The notes below the pieces were generated by a model, which saw only the letters and a program-made list of their open reading frames with translations, was not told the origin of the DNA and ran no database searches. A program made the translations under genes and the position numbers. This document shows, in pieces, positions 1-11,643 of a stretch of 64,000 nucleotides of DNA. The first letter of the stretch is position 1. Every line of letters starts with the position of its first letter. This stretch comes from Campanula takesimana (Eukaryota > Streptophyta > Magnoliopsida > Asterales > Campanulaceae): contig JAOWBW010000182.1 in the NCBI GenBank assembly GCA_026119855.1, positions 1,032,297-1,096,296 on the forward strand. The letters run 5' to 3'.

Positions 1-9
1 AATCAAATA

Positions 10-175
10 ATTTTTAACTGGGCTTACGTCAGGGACGACCAATTTTCTTTTCATATTTTTAACCTGTTAACCTGGACTTACGAAGTACGGCCGGGCTAAA
101 TCACATTCTTAACCTGGGCTTACAAAGTATGGCCGGGTTAATTTCAACAAAGCTGGTCTTACGTCCATCTATGGA
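10..175. repeat. Short imperfect tandem repeat, about four units
   Basis: Four related units share the core CTGG(G)CTTACG followed by AAGTACGGCCGGG in the better copies. They begin near 17, 70, 112 and 152, with spacing of about 40-53 bases. The array lies in the part of the Tat element upstream of the antisense PMD gene, so it may be promoter DNA for that gene or part of the element's 3' region. No coding potential was seen here. Confidence 0.6.
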
Positions 176-589
176 CTGCTCGGACACATTTTCAGTGGGA
201 ACCTAATTAATTTTCTAGGTTCAAAGCAAATTGCATGAGCCCTAAAAGGGGTGTTTCGGACACTTTCAAAAGGGTGGGGGCCTAAGTTCTATTTCGGAAA
301 CCTAGGGGGGACCATGTTCAAGGTGTCAGGGGCCAGAATGTAAATTGTGGGCTGAGATTCTTTCTCACCCAAACCAGCCGTACGGCTTAGGAGGGCGTCT
401 CCTTCTTTTTCAAAACAGCAGCCATACGGATGGTTGCTGTATTTTTCAAAATCCAGGTCGAAAATCCTAGAGAGAGAGGCGATTTCGAGAGGGAAAATCA
501 TCAAAATTCTCTGGGTTTCGTTCTCCGAATTACTTATGGATGCTCGAGCACGAAGGGGCTACCCGAGAGGGGCGGACAGATAGCTCGAC

Positions 590-3262
590 ATGGTCCGCAA
601 TTTTCGGGGCTACACCATTGCCCTTAATGATGTGGAAGCGGGGTTCTACAAGTCCCCTAACGCTCATCTATGCCATGACCGAGTGGTAAGTCTTCTTTCC
701 CATTCAATTTTTGTCCAATTTGTGCACCCTCCTAGTCCTAGGGTTCGTGTTTACGCAATTTGGGCATTTTGTGCTTCTTGGTGCATTTCGTGGAATTGGT
801 ACCATCATGATGAAATTGGGATTGTCGAGATCGTGGGCATGTGTTCGTTTTCTCGATGGGTCATGCCTACCTATACTTTCCGAAGTCAAAGTATATTACC
901 TGTAATTTTGTGCATAAAGGACTTGTACCTTAGGTTCGACTAGTCATTTTGACACATTCAAGTGCATGCTAGCATTTCCTAGGATAAGTCGTTGCATATT
1001 TGTGGAAATTCGGGGCACTAAGCCTCAAAATGGGGACGGATTTCGTTCTTTGGGACAGGGGGAAATCCTTTTGAACAAATTTTCACACGTCCGTTTCATA
1101 AGTAACACACCCTCAAATGCCCAACGCGATTTAAAAGGGTAAAATCATATTTTTTTTTCAAGACACACCCTTAAATGCCCAACGCATTTTGGAAAGGAGA
1201 AGATCACATTTATTTGTATGATTCATTCATCATATCCATTCATCATACGCAGTGGTGTCTTAAAACTGCGTTATTCATACCTTGCTGTGTTTACTTGCAG
1301 GGCGGTGATCCCAAATCTCGAGGATCTCCTGACATGTGCTGCTCCTTGTGGGAGGCCCTGCCCGAGGCAATTGGCGATGGGCCTGGTCCGAGAGAGTGGG
1401 TAGAGTGTACCGGTTTGGTGCCATTCATCCATGCCGTAGGCCAACTGGTCAGCACTAACAGGAGCCTGGGACTCATCTCTGCCTTGGGCGAGCATTGGTG
1501 GGATACGACCCACACCTTTCATTTGAGCTGGGGGGAGGTAACCGTGACTCCTGTAGACTTTTCTGCCATTACCGGGATCTCCTTTGGTGGCCGACCAGTT
1601 ATTTGGGCTGACCGGCTCTCGGCCGTGGATATCGAGGCACTCATTGGCTTCTCAGGCCCTACCAAGGGCTTGGGGATCCTGGTGCAGGATGTTGACCGGG
1701 CCATTCGGGCCAGAATTCCGGAGTATTTGGCGGGTTTGGTGACAGCGGAGCAGCTCGGGCGAGCTTACGTATGGCTCCTTCTCAGCAACACCCTCTTTGC
1801 CAATGCCGATACCACATGTATGTTCCCCCTACTAGGATCACTTTCCACTCCCGAGATTGTCCGGAGTATTGCTTGGGGAGAAGCCGGGTTGGCTGAGTTG
1901 TACATGGAGCTCGATAAATTCAGCCGGAAAGCGAGCAAATCCATGGCTTGTTTCCAGTTCGCCTTGGAGGTGCAGTCTCTTCCCTCCCCATTTTTCTGTT
2001 TTCTCCTTCTCATTCACCTTTTGGTTTTCGGCGCCTTAATGATTTTTGGCCTTTTCCTTTCAGGCTTGGTACTACGAGATCTTTGGTGGCTATCCATGGG
2101 AGCTGACAGTTGATCCCGCTATCACATTCCCGGCTATGATCTGGTGGGCTCGAGAGGCCCGAAAGAAGAGGGGATCCAAGGGACGAGTCTCCGTCCGTCA
2201 TGCCGATGTCAGGGCAGTGCTAAGGGGGGCTATGCCGGCTGAGCTTAACCTCTTTCCTTGGTCTAGGTATGAGGGGCAAGGGCTAGGCATTGACCCGTCT
2301 GATGCTTTGCGGGTAACCCGGGAGAGGAGGCTGCTCGTAGGATTCCGGGGAGAGGCCTTTTACTTGGGGGAGAGGGTGCTCTGGCAGCACGGTCTTGGTC
2401 TCATGCAAAGGGCTCCTGTCGACCCTCCTGACACCATGTTTGCAGCAGACCGAGGGGGCGACCCCTACCTAATGGGGGCGGATGCATCCTATTTTATTAC
2501 CGATGAGCCATACGGACGTTTCGTGGCCCGGAGGCTAAGATCACCGCAGGTAGTGGCTTCTGGGGTGGTTCCTCCGTTGTGGCAGGACTTCTCATATATA
2601 TACTCAGATGGCCGGGTCCACATGGTGGCCACATCCGTGGCGGGAGAAGGGGGCCCTCCTGAGGATGCTCCCAGGGGCGTGGTATGCTTCCATTCATTCC
2701 CTTTGCGCACACTTATCATATACCCCTGTTCCTTTTTCACTGAGCAATTTCACTTTTATGTGCAGGTCGCTGCGCGGGCTTTGTTGGAGAAACCTTCCCT
2801 CATGAAGCGGGCCAAAAGGTGGCTCAAGAGGTGTGTTGGTCGCTCCTCCAAGGGGCCTTGGACTGAATCACGATTCGCGCCGGGCAGAAATTCGGTGAGT
2901 GGTGGGGAGAGATCTTTCCGACCAGCCTCGAGCGTGAGCTACCCCCATCTTTTGTCCGTCGCCACACCTTAGGCGGGGCTGATTTGGAGGCCTTTCGTGA
3001 CTCGCTTCGTGATCCCGGCGCCCACGAGATCGCTCCAGACCCGTTTGCCCATTTGGCTTTAGAGTGTGTGGACCCCCTGCCGGCCAGGTATCCCAGTCCT
3101 CATTCCCAGATTCCTCCTTCCTTCTTCCCGGGCCAATCCTCTTTGGGTGAAAGCTCAAGCATGGCGGAGTCCATTTTCTTCTTTGACCCCAGCATGTACC
3201 CACCTCGTCCTTTAGAGAGGGTTCATTCGCCTCTGGAGGACCCTTATCCGGACTCAGATTAG
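590..3262 (+). pseudogene. Plant mobile domain (MAIN-like) gene, antisense inside the Tat element
   Basis: Spliced gene model: exon 1 590-685 (starts MVRNFRGY), exon 2 1301-1969, exon 3 2064-2681, exon 4 from 2766. All joins are phase 0 and use GT-AG (GTAAGT, GTGCAG, GTATGC donors; TTGCAG, TTTCAG, GTGCAG acceptors). Exon 2 has PMD hallmarks: WVECTGLVPF, a LISALGEHWW block, FHLSWGEVTVTPVDFSAITG, then GEAGLAELYMELDK before the intron. PMD proteins (MAIN/MAIL family) are nuclear and linked to silencing and genome stability; many copies sit in transposons. Exon 4 is ambiguous. The spliced frame ends at 2972, while the more protein-like frame to 3262 (with GEWWGEIFP and an acidic Pro-rich tail) has an in-frame TGA near 2870. 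Either a small indel broke the gene or one intron is missed. Confidence 0.68.
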
Positions 3263-4447
3263 GATGCACCATCCTGAACAATTTTTCTTTTAATTTGTTT
3301 ATTTCAAAAACGATGTATGAAAATTCACCATTTTTGATTGTTTAAAACATTGTTCCTTTTATTTGTAAATTCACCATTTATGCATACCTTGGGCCTTGAG
3401 AGGGCTTTGTGGTCATTTTTGGACCGTCCGGGATTCCCGAATCGTGTTTGGACTCAATTATTTGGACCCTTACACGTATCTGACAAGCTTTTGAACAAGT
3501 GAAAATGAGTTTCACTTGTGGGAAATCAGCTGATACAAGCTGCTGATATGAAATTTTTCACATGGAAGAACCAGCCGTACGGATCATACAAGCATGGTTG
3601 ACTTTTCGACCAAACTTTTTGAGGGCTTTTAGGGAATTTTGATAGATGGGAGACCTTATTTGACCCAGACCATTTTTCCCAAAGCATGACTCTTCGTTAG
3701 TCCTTCCATTGCACGATTATGGCTCGCCAGCCCCAGTGCGTTCCCTTGCCGGAAATTATTCCTCGGGTTTCACAGTCATGGCTTGCTAGCCCCAGTGTTT
3801 TGCCTTCGCCCGGCACTATTCCTCGAGTCTCACCCTTTCCTTTGGGTGCGCATCTTCCCCTGTTCGGGACGGGGTTCGCTCTTCTCACGGGTTTCTTCTC
3901 CCTAAGCATCCAATCATATCGCTTTTCCCTTTCTCATATTTCTCACCATCTTCTCTTTCTAGGAGTGGCCTAACCGACTTCTGACACGGACAAGAGCAAT
4001 AGTTGACTCTGACACAGACAAGGGCAAATCACGCTTGCTTACATGAATAGGCACACATAGGCATTTACGGGAGTGAGTCCCTTTTCTGAGGAAGGAAGCC
4101 TATGGACGGAAATTCACGTGTTTGGCTCTTTCCTAAGATGTGGAAAAGAAGACTTGTCGAGGCATTCGAAATTAGCCTTAATCAGTGCCATCAAAATGGT
4201 TGCTCGAATGGACCTTGTTCAGCATTAGGTCAAAATTCAAGCAATTAGCCTTATCATGCATAAATGTTGTGATCATTTGAGATTCAGACTCGATCAATGG
4301 CAAGATCGAAGTGTGTTTAGGAGGGATTGGTCATTATCCGGGAGATTGGTCATTGACGGGACCAAGGGAAGAGAGCCGGGTCTCCTTAGGAGGACCGAGG
4401 CTTGGTGGATTCATTTCATGCTATGACCGGACCCGAAGGTTGCCTAC
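3263..4447. other. Non-coding part of the Tat element; one 59-base tandem duplication
   Basis: No convincing gene. Two adjacent copies of a 59-base unit start at 3719 and 3778, each beginning ATGGCT(C/T)G, with about 80% match by eye. A shorter repeat, TGACAC(G/A)GACAAG(A/G)GCAA, occurs at about 3980 and 4010. One copy of the element's CCGTACGG palindrome lies at 3573-3582. The stretch ends in ATTCC (4448-4452), the left target-site copy of Sire1. Confidence 0.55.
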
Positions 4448-4735
4448 ATTCCTATTGGGTATGCTTATTATAAACCACTCCTATTACCTAGATTTGATTG
4501 ATCCCATAACCTAATTTTACTCTTTGTGGACTTTAGGATATATTGTAAGAAGTACTTGTACTTCATTTAGAATAGTCCACTTTCTAGTTTGATAGGCTTA
4601 GCAGATTAGGACCCTCAATTTTTCTAAGTCTGGAGATATGTGGCAAGTGCTTAACCTACCGCATGAAGACGTCTACCGCATGCTTCATGCTTGCCGAAAA
4701 AATCAACTCAACACATGCAAGACATCGACCGCATA

Positions 4736-7010
4736 TGTCACGACCCGAAAACTAAGCTCTATTTTATTAGTAATAATTGATTATTATTTATTTAAATAAT
4801 TATGTGTGCATTTTATGTGTTATAATAATTCATGCCTAGCATTTTATTTGTGTTAATTGGGTAGAAGGGTGATAGGGGTTTAATTGTGCTAGCTTAGTGA
4901 GGAGGGGGCCTAAATGTAAGTTTTCAAATTATTTTTAACTACTCCCTCCCTACTCCCCTCTCCTCCCTCACTTCTCCCTCACTCCTCACCATCTTTCCCA
5001 GCACACACTTTTCTCTCTCCCTCCTCCATTTGTGAAGGTAAGCTTTCTCTCCCTTCTCTCTTCATTATCTTCCTCCTCCTCTTGTTATTTCTCATTTCTT
5101 AAAACATGAATCTTGTTTAGATCGTCGATAGGTTCGTGTGGAGTCAAAAATATTTGAAATCCATCATCTTTGAGAAATCTCAAGTAAGTTGCTTTTCCCC
5201 CATTAATATGCTAAATTGTTCATATCATGCTTATATAATGCTTTAGTTGTTATATTTGAAGTTTGATTGAGTTTGGAATTTATTTGGAATTTATGTGGAT
5301 TTTTGGTTAAAAATGGTGATTATATGAAGGTTGGGATTTAAACCTTGATTTGGGTTTCTAAATGTGTTATTTTAGTCCATTTCAAGTTCACAAGTTGTTT
5401 TGGTGCATTATTATGCTTATTGGAAGTCTTGATTTTGAGTATTAGAGAAATGGTGAAGTTTTGGGTAAAATTTGGTTTGATTTGGTTACCTGGGTTCTTC
5501 TGCGTTTTTTCTGAATTTAGGAGATGCTCGGCCGAGCGCGTCCCTTGACTCGGCTGAGCGGAGCAGACCAAAGAGTCATAATTTTGGAGCCGAGGTTGCT
5601 CGGCCGAGTCATATAGAACTGCTCGGCCGAGCACCCCTGTTTTAGGCATAAATGTTTATAACTTAAAAGTAAGCACCCGGAACAATAAGAAGTCAACCGT
5701 AAACCTATGTAAACCGTGTAAGGAGTGTGTTAGAGTTATAAAAGTGGTAAGTGAGTATTATGTGGTTGTCATTACTCCCTTGTGACGTTTTATGATATTT
5801 CCTACTTTGATCAAATTGTCTGTTTTTCGTTCAATCTTCCGGAGGCCGTAACTTTTTCATCCGGACTCCGTTTTAGTCGAGTAAACTATCGTTTTAAATC
5901 TCTTCTAGAGTACTACGAGATGAGGTGGTTTATTCGGTTGGGATAATTGTTTGTGTGGGTTGCGAATAACTCTAGTGTTTAAAATGGTTCCTTTGTGAAC
6001 AAATATGTGTGGAATTTGACCAAGTATCGTTTTGTATTTGTTTGGACATATTTTGATGTGTTGTTGGATTGGTGCACCTTTTCGGTGATTTATTTGAAAT
6101 GGTTCCCTACTTTGGAATCCTTAGTTGTTTATTTGATCTAGTATTTTATTACTTAGCCCTTACTTGAAAGTCCAGCTGGTATTTTGCGTGTGTTTGGGCG
6201 ATGCGAAGCATTATGATGGCACAGCCAAGTCCATTGTGATGTTGACCATTGTTTTGCCCCATTATTTCCCTCCTCCAGATTGGCCTTGGATGTGAGATGA
6301 GCTAGCCCCTTTGTGAGCACTTTAGCTATTGGTTTTCGGGCTTTGACTGTGTGTCACTGTCCCCTTGTTATTGGTTCCGGTACCGGGGATTTCTCTTCAG
6401 CTTTCATGCTATTATGAAGATGATGATTTGTTGATTATTGAAGCTGCGCAGCGACCTTTATTTGGTTTATCGGTTTGGAAAACCTTGGCTAATATCCTTT
6501 GTTATGTGTTCATTTCCGCTGCTATCTGATATATGATAATTGCTATGTGTTATGTGATTTATTATTGATTATTGCATCATAGCATGTCATGTAGTTGCAT
6601 TAGTAACTTATTGAGATTTATCTCACCCCCTTTTCTTTTTATCTTTGTTTTTCCTTAACCCCCCCAGGTGGAAAGGATTAGACTCGCTGATCACGAGACA
6701 GGACGTCGCGAGGGTTGAGCTTTTGGGGCAAGTTGTATTGGTGGGTTTACATTATATAAATGTGTAACCTTTTTGGGATATTTGTACCAAACATTGACGT
6801 CATTAGGATTTGTATATTTTATAACTTTGGCATATAAGCTTATGGAGTTTATACTAGTTTTATTTTGTTGTTGTTATATTGTTTTCCAAACCTTTGTGTT
6901 ATCCTCTTTTGGTATAAAAGGAAATTTTTATCTTCATTATTTTAAGAGTTTATTGTTTAAGTCGACGTCCAGCTCGCGATCTCGGGCCCGCGGGGTTTGG
7001 GGTCGCGACA
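4736..7010 (+). repeat. 5' LTR of Gypsy1
   Basis: 2275 bases, beginning TGTCACGACC and ending GTCGCGACA, with the PBS two bases later. At 5526-5632 it holds four copies of the palindrome CTCGGCCGAG (one with a T). A C-run at 6659-6666 is two bases shorter than in the 3' LTR. It contains open frames on both strands that recur in the 3' LTR only because the LTRs are copies; I see no protein signal in them. Confidence 0.95.
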
Positions 7011-7012
7011 GT

Positions 7013-7024
7013 TGGTATCAGAGC
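7013..7024 (+). promoter_or_regulatory. Primer binding site of Gypsy1 (initiator tRNA-Met)
   Basis: TGGTATCAGAGC starts two bases after the 5' LTR. This is the usual plant sequence complementary to the 3' end of initiator tRNA-Met, where minus-strand DNA synthesis starts. Confidence 0.93.
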
Positions 7025-7121
7025 TATGGTTTGGCTCTAAGTATAAGTCTAGGTGGACTAGTATGACCTAGGAGGTTAGTTGTGTTCGGAGTGAGTAACG
7101 GTTGATGTTTTATTCAGGTAA

Positions 7122-10100
7122 TTGTTTCCAATGGCTAGAAGAAGAACAGGTGAAGGTTCTAGTGGGGCTCAGAATCAGAATGATCTTCGGGAAGAGAACC
7201 GTGCCATGTTCCAAGGAATGTTTGAGGCCTCCATGAAGGCTATTCATGATCAAGGTCCAAGAGAGGAGTATGTGCCACCTCCGAGATACGGGTTGGAGCA
7301 GTTTCTGAAGTTAAAACCGAGAGAGTTTGACGGTGAGCCCGATGTGAAGAAGGCCGAACTATGGGTCGAGTCTATGGAGAAAATCTATGATGTGTTTGGG
7401 TGCGCGGACGAGGATAGGGTCCGGTTTGCGGCTTATAAGCTTGTGGGTGCCGCCGAGCATTGGTGGAAAGGAGTTAAAGCTAGTTGGGACGACATTCACA
7501 CGGTTTATGCATGGGAATTGTTTGTGCGGAAGTTCAAAGAGCATTTCATTCCGGTAGTGGATCAGAACCGAAAGGAGATCGAGCTTCTCAACTTGGAGCA
7601 AGGTTTGTTGTCTATAGCTCAATACTCGGCTAAGTTCACAGAATTAGCCCGGTATTGTGACTATCTTGTGAGGACCGAAGAACAGAAGGCTATGAGATTC
7701 ATCCGGGGTTTGAAGACCTCTATCCGGACTCAGCTTATCGCACAATGGATTCAGACGTACCAGGATGCGGTAGACCGTGCGTACTTGATTGATCAGGATA
7801 TAGGGGAACACAAGAAGAAGGTAGAGGTGACTAACCCGAGCAAACAAGGAGGGCAAGGCAAGCTACAAACCCGTTCTGACAACCGAGGTAACTTTGGGGG
7901 ACAATCTCAGTCCCGAGGGCAACCGATCCCAAGGAACCCGGGTACCACTTCCGGGAACCAAGGGAACCAAAATAGGAGACTTTGTTCGTATTGTCAAAGG
8001 GAAGGTCATTCAGAGGACCGGTGTTGGAAGAAACAGGGAAGGTGTACCAATTGTGGTCAAATGGGTCATTTTGCAAGGGATTGTACTAGAGGCAGAGGTC
8101 AACCGACTGGGGTAGGAGCTGGAGCTCCACAGGGTCAGAAACGGGATGCTGCGGGAAAGCCCAAGGTCCAAGGGAAAGTGTTTGCAATGAATCAACAACA
8201 AGCCACAGATGATCTTACAGTGATTGGAGGTATTATTTCTATATCTAGTGTGAGCGCACGAGCGTTAGTTGATCCAGGATCATCTCATTCATACATTTCT
8301 GTGCAATTTGCTTCTCTGTTAAATGCTGCATCTGAGTCATTACCTTATGTGTTAGAGGTGTCTACTCCTATGGGAGAGTGTTTGGTGACCGATAGAGTAT
8401 TTCGTGATTGTGACGTGCTTATATGTGGTCGTGTCTTATGTGCGGACTTAGTAGTCCTTCCCATTCAAGACTTTGATGTTATTTTGGGTATGGATTGGTT
8501 GAGCAAGTTTCATGCTTCTGTTGACTGTCGTAAAAAGGTCGTTAATTTTTCCATCCCTGATGTGCCTAAGTTTACTTTTGAGGCTATGCCTTTTGGTAGA
8601 AATTTTCGTATCATTTCTTATGTGAAAGCGAGAAAATTATTGCACCGTGGTTGTGAGGGGTATTTGGTTAGTGTTCTTGATGCTAGGAAAGAATCCCCTA
8701 GTTTGGAGAGTGTTCGGGTAGTTAGGGAATTTCCCGATGTCTTCTCTTCCGAATATAATATGCCTCCAGATCGTGAGATAGAGTTTTGTATAGATCTTTT
8801 GCCGGGTACGACTCCGATTTCAAAGGCACCATATAGATTGGCTCCCGCAGAGTTGAAGGAACTAAAGGTTCAGTTGCAAGAGTTGCTTGATCGAGGGTTT
8901 ATCCGCCCTAGTGTTTCCCCGTGGGGAGCACCGGTTTTGTTTGTGCGGAAGAAAGATGGTTCTTTGAGATTGTGTATCGATTACCGGAAGTTGAATCAGG
9001 TTACGGTGAAGAACAAGTATCCTCTACCTCACATTGATGATTTATTTGATCAGCTTCAGGGGTCCGTTGTGTTTTCCAAGCTTGATTTGAGGAGTGGGTA
9101 CCATCAGTTGAAGATTCGAACGGAGGATATTCCGAAGACTGCTTTTCGCACTCGTTATGGTCATTATGAGTTCTTAGTTATGCCGTTTGGGTTGACGAAC
9201 ACGCTGGCCGTGTTTATGGATTTGATGAACCGGGTTTTCCATCCTTATCTTGATTCGTTCGTGGTGGTCTTTATTGATGATATACTCGTCTACTCTAAAT
9301 CCCAAGAGGAGCACGAGCAACACTTGAGGACAGTTTTATCCGTTCTTGCGAGGGAGAAATTGTTTGCGAAGTTTAGTAAATGCGAATTTTGGCTCGAGAA
9401 GGTTTCGTTTCTGGGTCATGTTATTTCTAAAGACGGGATTTCGGTGGATCCTTCAAAGATTGAAGCTATAGTGGATTGGAAGAGACCCGAGTCAGTGACC
9501 GAGATTCGTAGCTTTCTGGGTTTGGCCGGGTATTACCGAAGATTTATAGAAGGGTTTTCGAGGATTGCTACTCCGATGACTCAGTTGACCCGGAAGGATG
9601 TACCGTTTGTGTGGAGTGAGAAATGTCAAAACAGTTTTGGGGAATTGAAGAAGAGGTTGACTACTGCACCGATTCTTGCATTACCAAATGGAAACGACGA
9701 CTTGGTAATTTACAGTGATGCTTTGAAAGAGGGTTTGGGTTGTGTTTTGATGCAGAATGGGAAAGTAATTGCGTATGCTTCGAGGAAGTTGACCCCTAGT
9801 GAACAAAATTACCTGACTCATGATATGGAGTTGGCGGCGATAGTCTTTGCGTTGCACAAATGGAAGCACTACCTTTATGGAGCGAAGTTTGAGATTTTTA
9901 CCGATCACAAGAGTTTGAAGTACCTCTTCTCTCAAAAGGAATTGAACAACCGGCAGCGTCGATGGATGGAACTTTTAAAGGACTATGATTGTACGATTTC
10001 TTATCATCCGGGGAAGGCGAATGTGGTAGCCGATGCGATTAGTAGAAAGTCTTATGTGGCCTCGATGATGGTTCAAGAGTGGAAAATGCTTAAGGATGTT

Positions 10101-11609
10101 CGAGATTGGTGTCCTCGTGAATCGAGACATGGGGCTATTTTTGCGAGTATTAGGGTATCTCCGACCCTAATTCAGAGGATAAAGGAAGCTCAGAAAGGAG
10201 ATCCCGAGTTGGTGAAGATAATGGGTAAATTGAAGGAAAAGAACTTCGAGGATTTTTCTTTGAGTTCGAGTGGAGTTTTGACTTTCCGTGATCGTTTGTG
10301 CGTACCCGATGTTGGCGGAATAAAGAGGCAAGTTTTAGATGAAGGTCACAAGTCGAGGTATACTATTCATCCGGGTAGTACGAAGATGTACCAGAATCTG
10401 AAGCAACATTTTTGGTGGAATAATATGAAAAGAGAAATAGCGGAGTATGTTTCGAAGTGTCTAACTTGTCAGCAGGTCAAAGCCGAGCATCAGAGACCCG
10501 CGGGATTACTTCAGCCGTTAGAGATTCCCGAGTGGAAATGGGAGCATGTGACTATAGATTTCGTTACGGGACTACCTCGTACCCGTAGGAAGTATGACAG
10601 TGTTTGGGTGATTGTGGATAGATTGACCAAGAGTGTCCATTTCTTGCCTATTGACATCAGATATTCGATGGAGAAGCTTGCGACCGTTTACATCGACGAG
10701 ATCGTTAGATTGCATGGGGTTCCGGTTAGCATTGTGTCAGATCGAGACCCGAGGTTTACTTCTAGATTCTGGAAGGCGTTTCAGGAAGCTTTGGGTACAG
10801 ATTTGCGATTCAGCACAGCTTTTCACCCTCAGACCGATGGTCAATCCGAGAGGACCATTCAGATTTTGGAGGATATGTTGTGATCTTGTTCGATAGACTT
10901 TTCCGATTCTTGGGATAGACATTTACCGTTAGTGGAATTCTCTTACAACAACAGTTATCAAGCTAGTATCGAGATGGCACCTTATGAGGCCTTGTATGGA
11001 AGAAAATGTAGATCGCCTATCTGTTGGGATGAAGTCGGTGAAGCGAAGATCGTGGGTATTGATTTGCTTCAGGGTTCAGTCGAGAAAGTTAAGGTTATCC
11101 GGGATCGATTGAAAACCGCCCAGAGTCGACATAAGAGCTATGCAGACAACCGAAGGCGAGATCTTAGTTTTCAGGCCGGTGATTTTGTGTTCTTGAAAGT
11201 ATCTCCGAAGGTGGGTATTCGTAGGTTTGGGAAGAAAGGCAAATTGGCTCCGAGGTTTATTGGCCCGTTTGAGATTTTGAGAAAGGTTGGACTTCTAGCG
11301 TAGCGTCTTGCGTTACCGCCATCTTTGGACCGGTTACATAATGTTTTTCACGTTTCTATGCTTCGGAAGTATGTTCATGATCCATCTCACGTGTTACCGA
11401 GGGTACCGGAGGATATAAAGTCCGATATGACTTACGAGGAACGACCGGTTCGGATTCTCGATGCCAAAGTCCAAGAGTTGAGAAACAAAAGCATTGCGTT
11501 GGTTCGAGTTCTTTGGAGGAATCATAATATCGAGGAGTCGACGTGGGAGCTTCGAGAGGAGATGGAGCGTAGATATCCGTGGCTTTTTAATTCGGGTAAG
11601 TCTTGTTAA
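7122..11609 (+). pseudogene. Gypsy1 gag-pol polyprotein with two in-frame stops
   Basis: A single frame from 7122 (an ATG follows at 7131) is open for 1253 codons. It is cut by TGA at 10881-10883 and TAG at 11301-11303, then continues in frame to 11609. Domains by residue: retrotransposon gag about 60-240; two CCHC knuckles (C288-C291-H296-C301 and C308-C311-H316-C321); aspartic protease with DPG at 384-386 (also DPG in Gypsy3, so probably normal here); RT with FIDD near 716-719; RNase H about 860-970 (ending TDHKSL, NVVADAISR); integrase zinc finger about 1080-1120; integrase core D, D, E about 1144-1240. GPY/F-like and chromodomain-like (LWRNHNIEESTWE, RYPWLF) parts lie after the stops. It would make gag to integrase core but lose the targeting end. 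Confidence 0.95.
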
Positions 11610-11626
11610 AATTTGGGTCGAATTTT

Positions 11627-11643
11627 CTTTAAGGGGGAGTGAA
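11627..11643 (+). promoter_or_regulatory. Polypurine tract of Gypsy1
   Basis: AAGGGGGAGTGAA directly precedes the 3' LTR. This is the plus-strand primer site. Gypsy3 has nearly the same tract before its own LTR. Confidence 0.9.

Noticed and set aside
289..504. 71-codon minus-strand frame at the left edge
   Set aside because: No motif; overlaps the 5' region of the antisense PMD gene, and the composition looks non-coding.
5338..5649. 103-codon minus-strand frame, repeated at 12246-12557, spanning the CTCGGCCGAG words
   Set aside because: Present twice only because it lies in both Gypsy1 LTRs; no family motif and it crosses the palindrome array.
7013..7024. Possible tRNA gene at TGGTATCAGAGC sites
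   Set aside because: Only the short primer-complementary segment is present, always two bases after an LTR; no cloverleaf.
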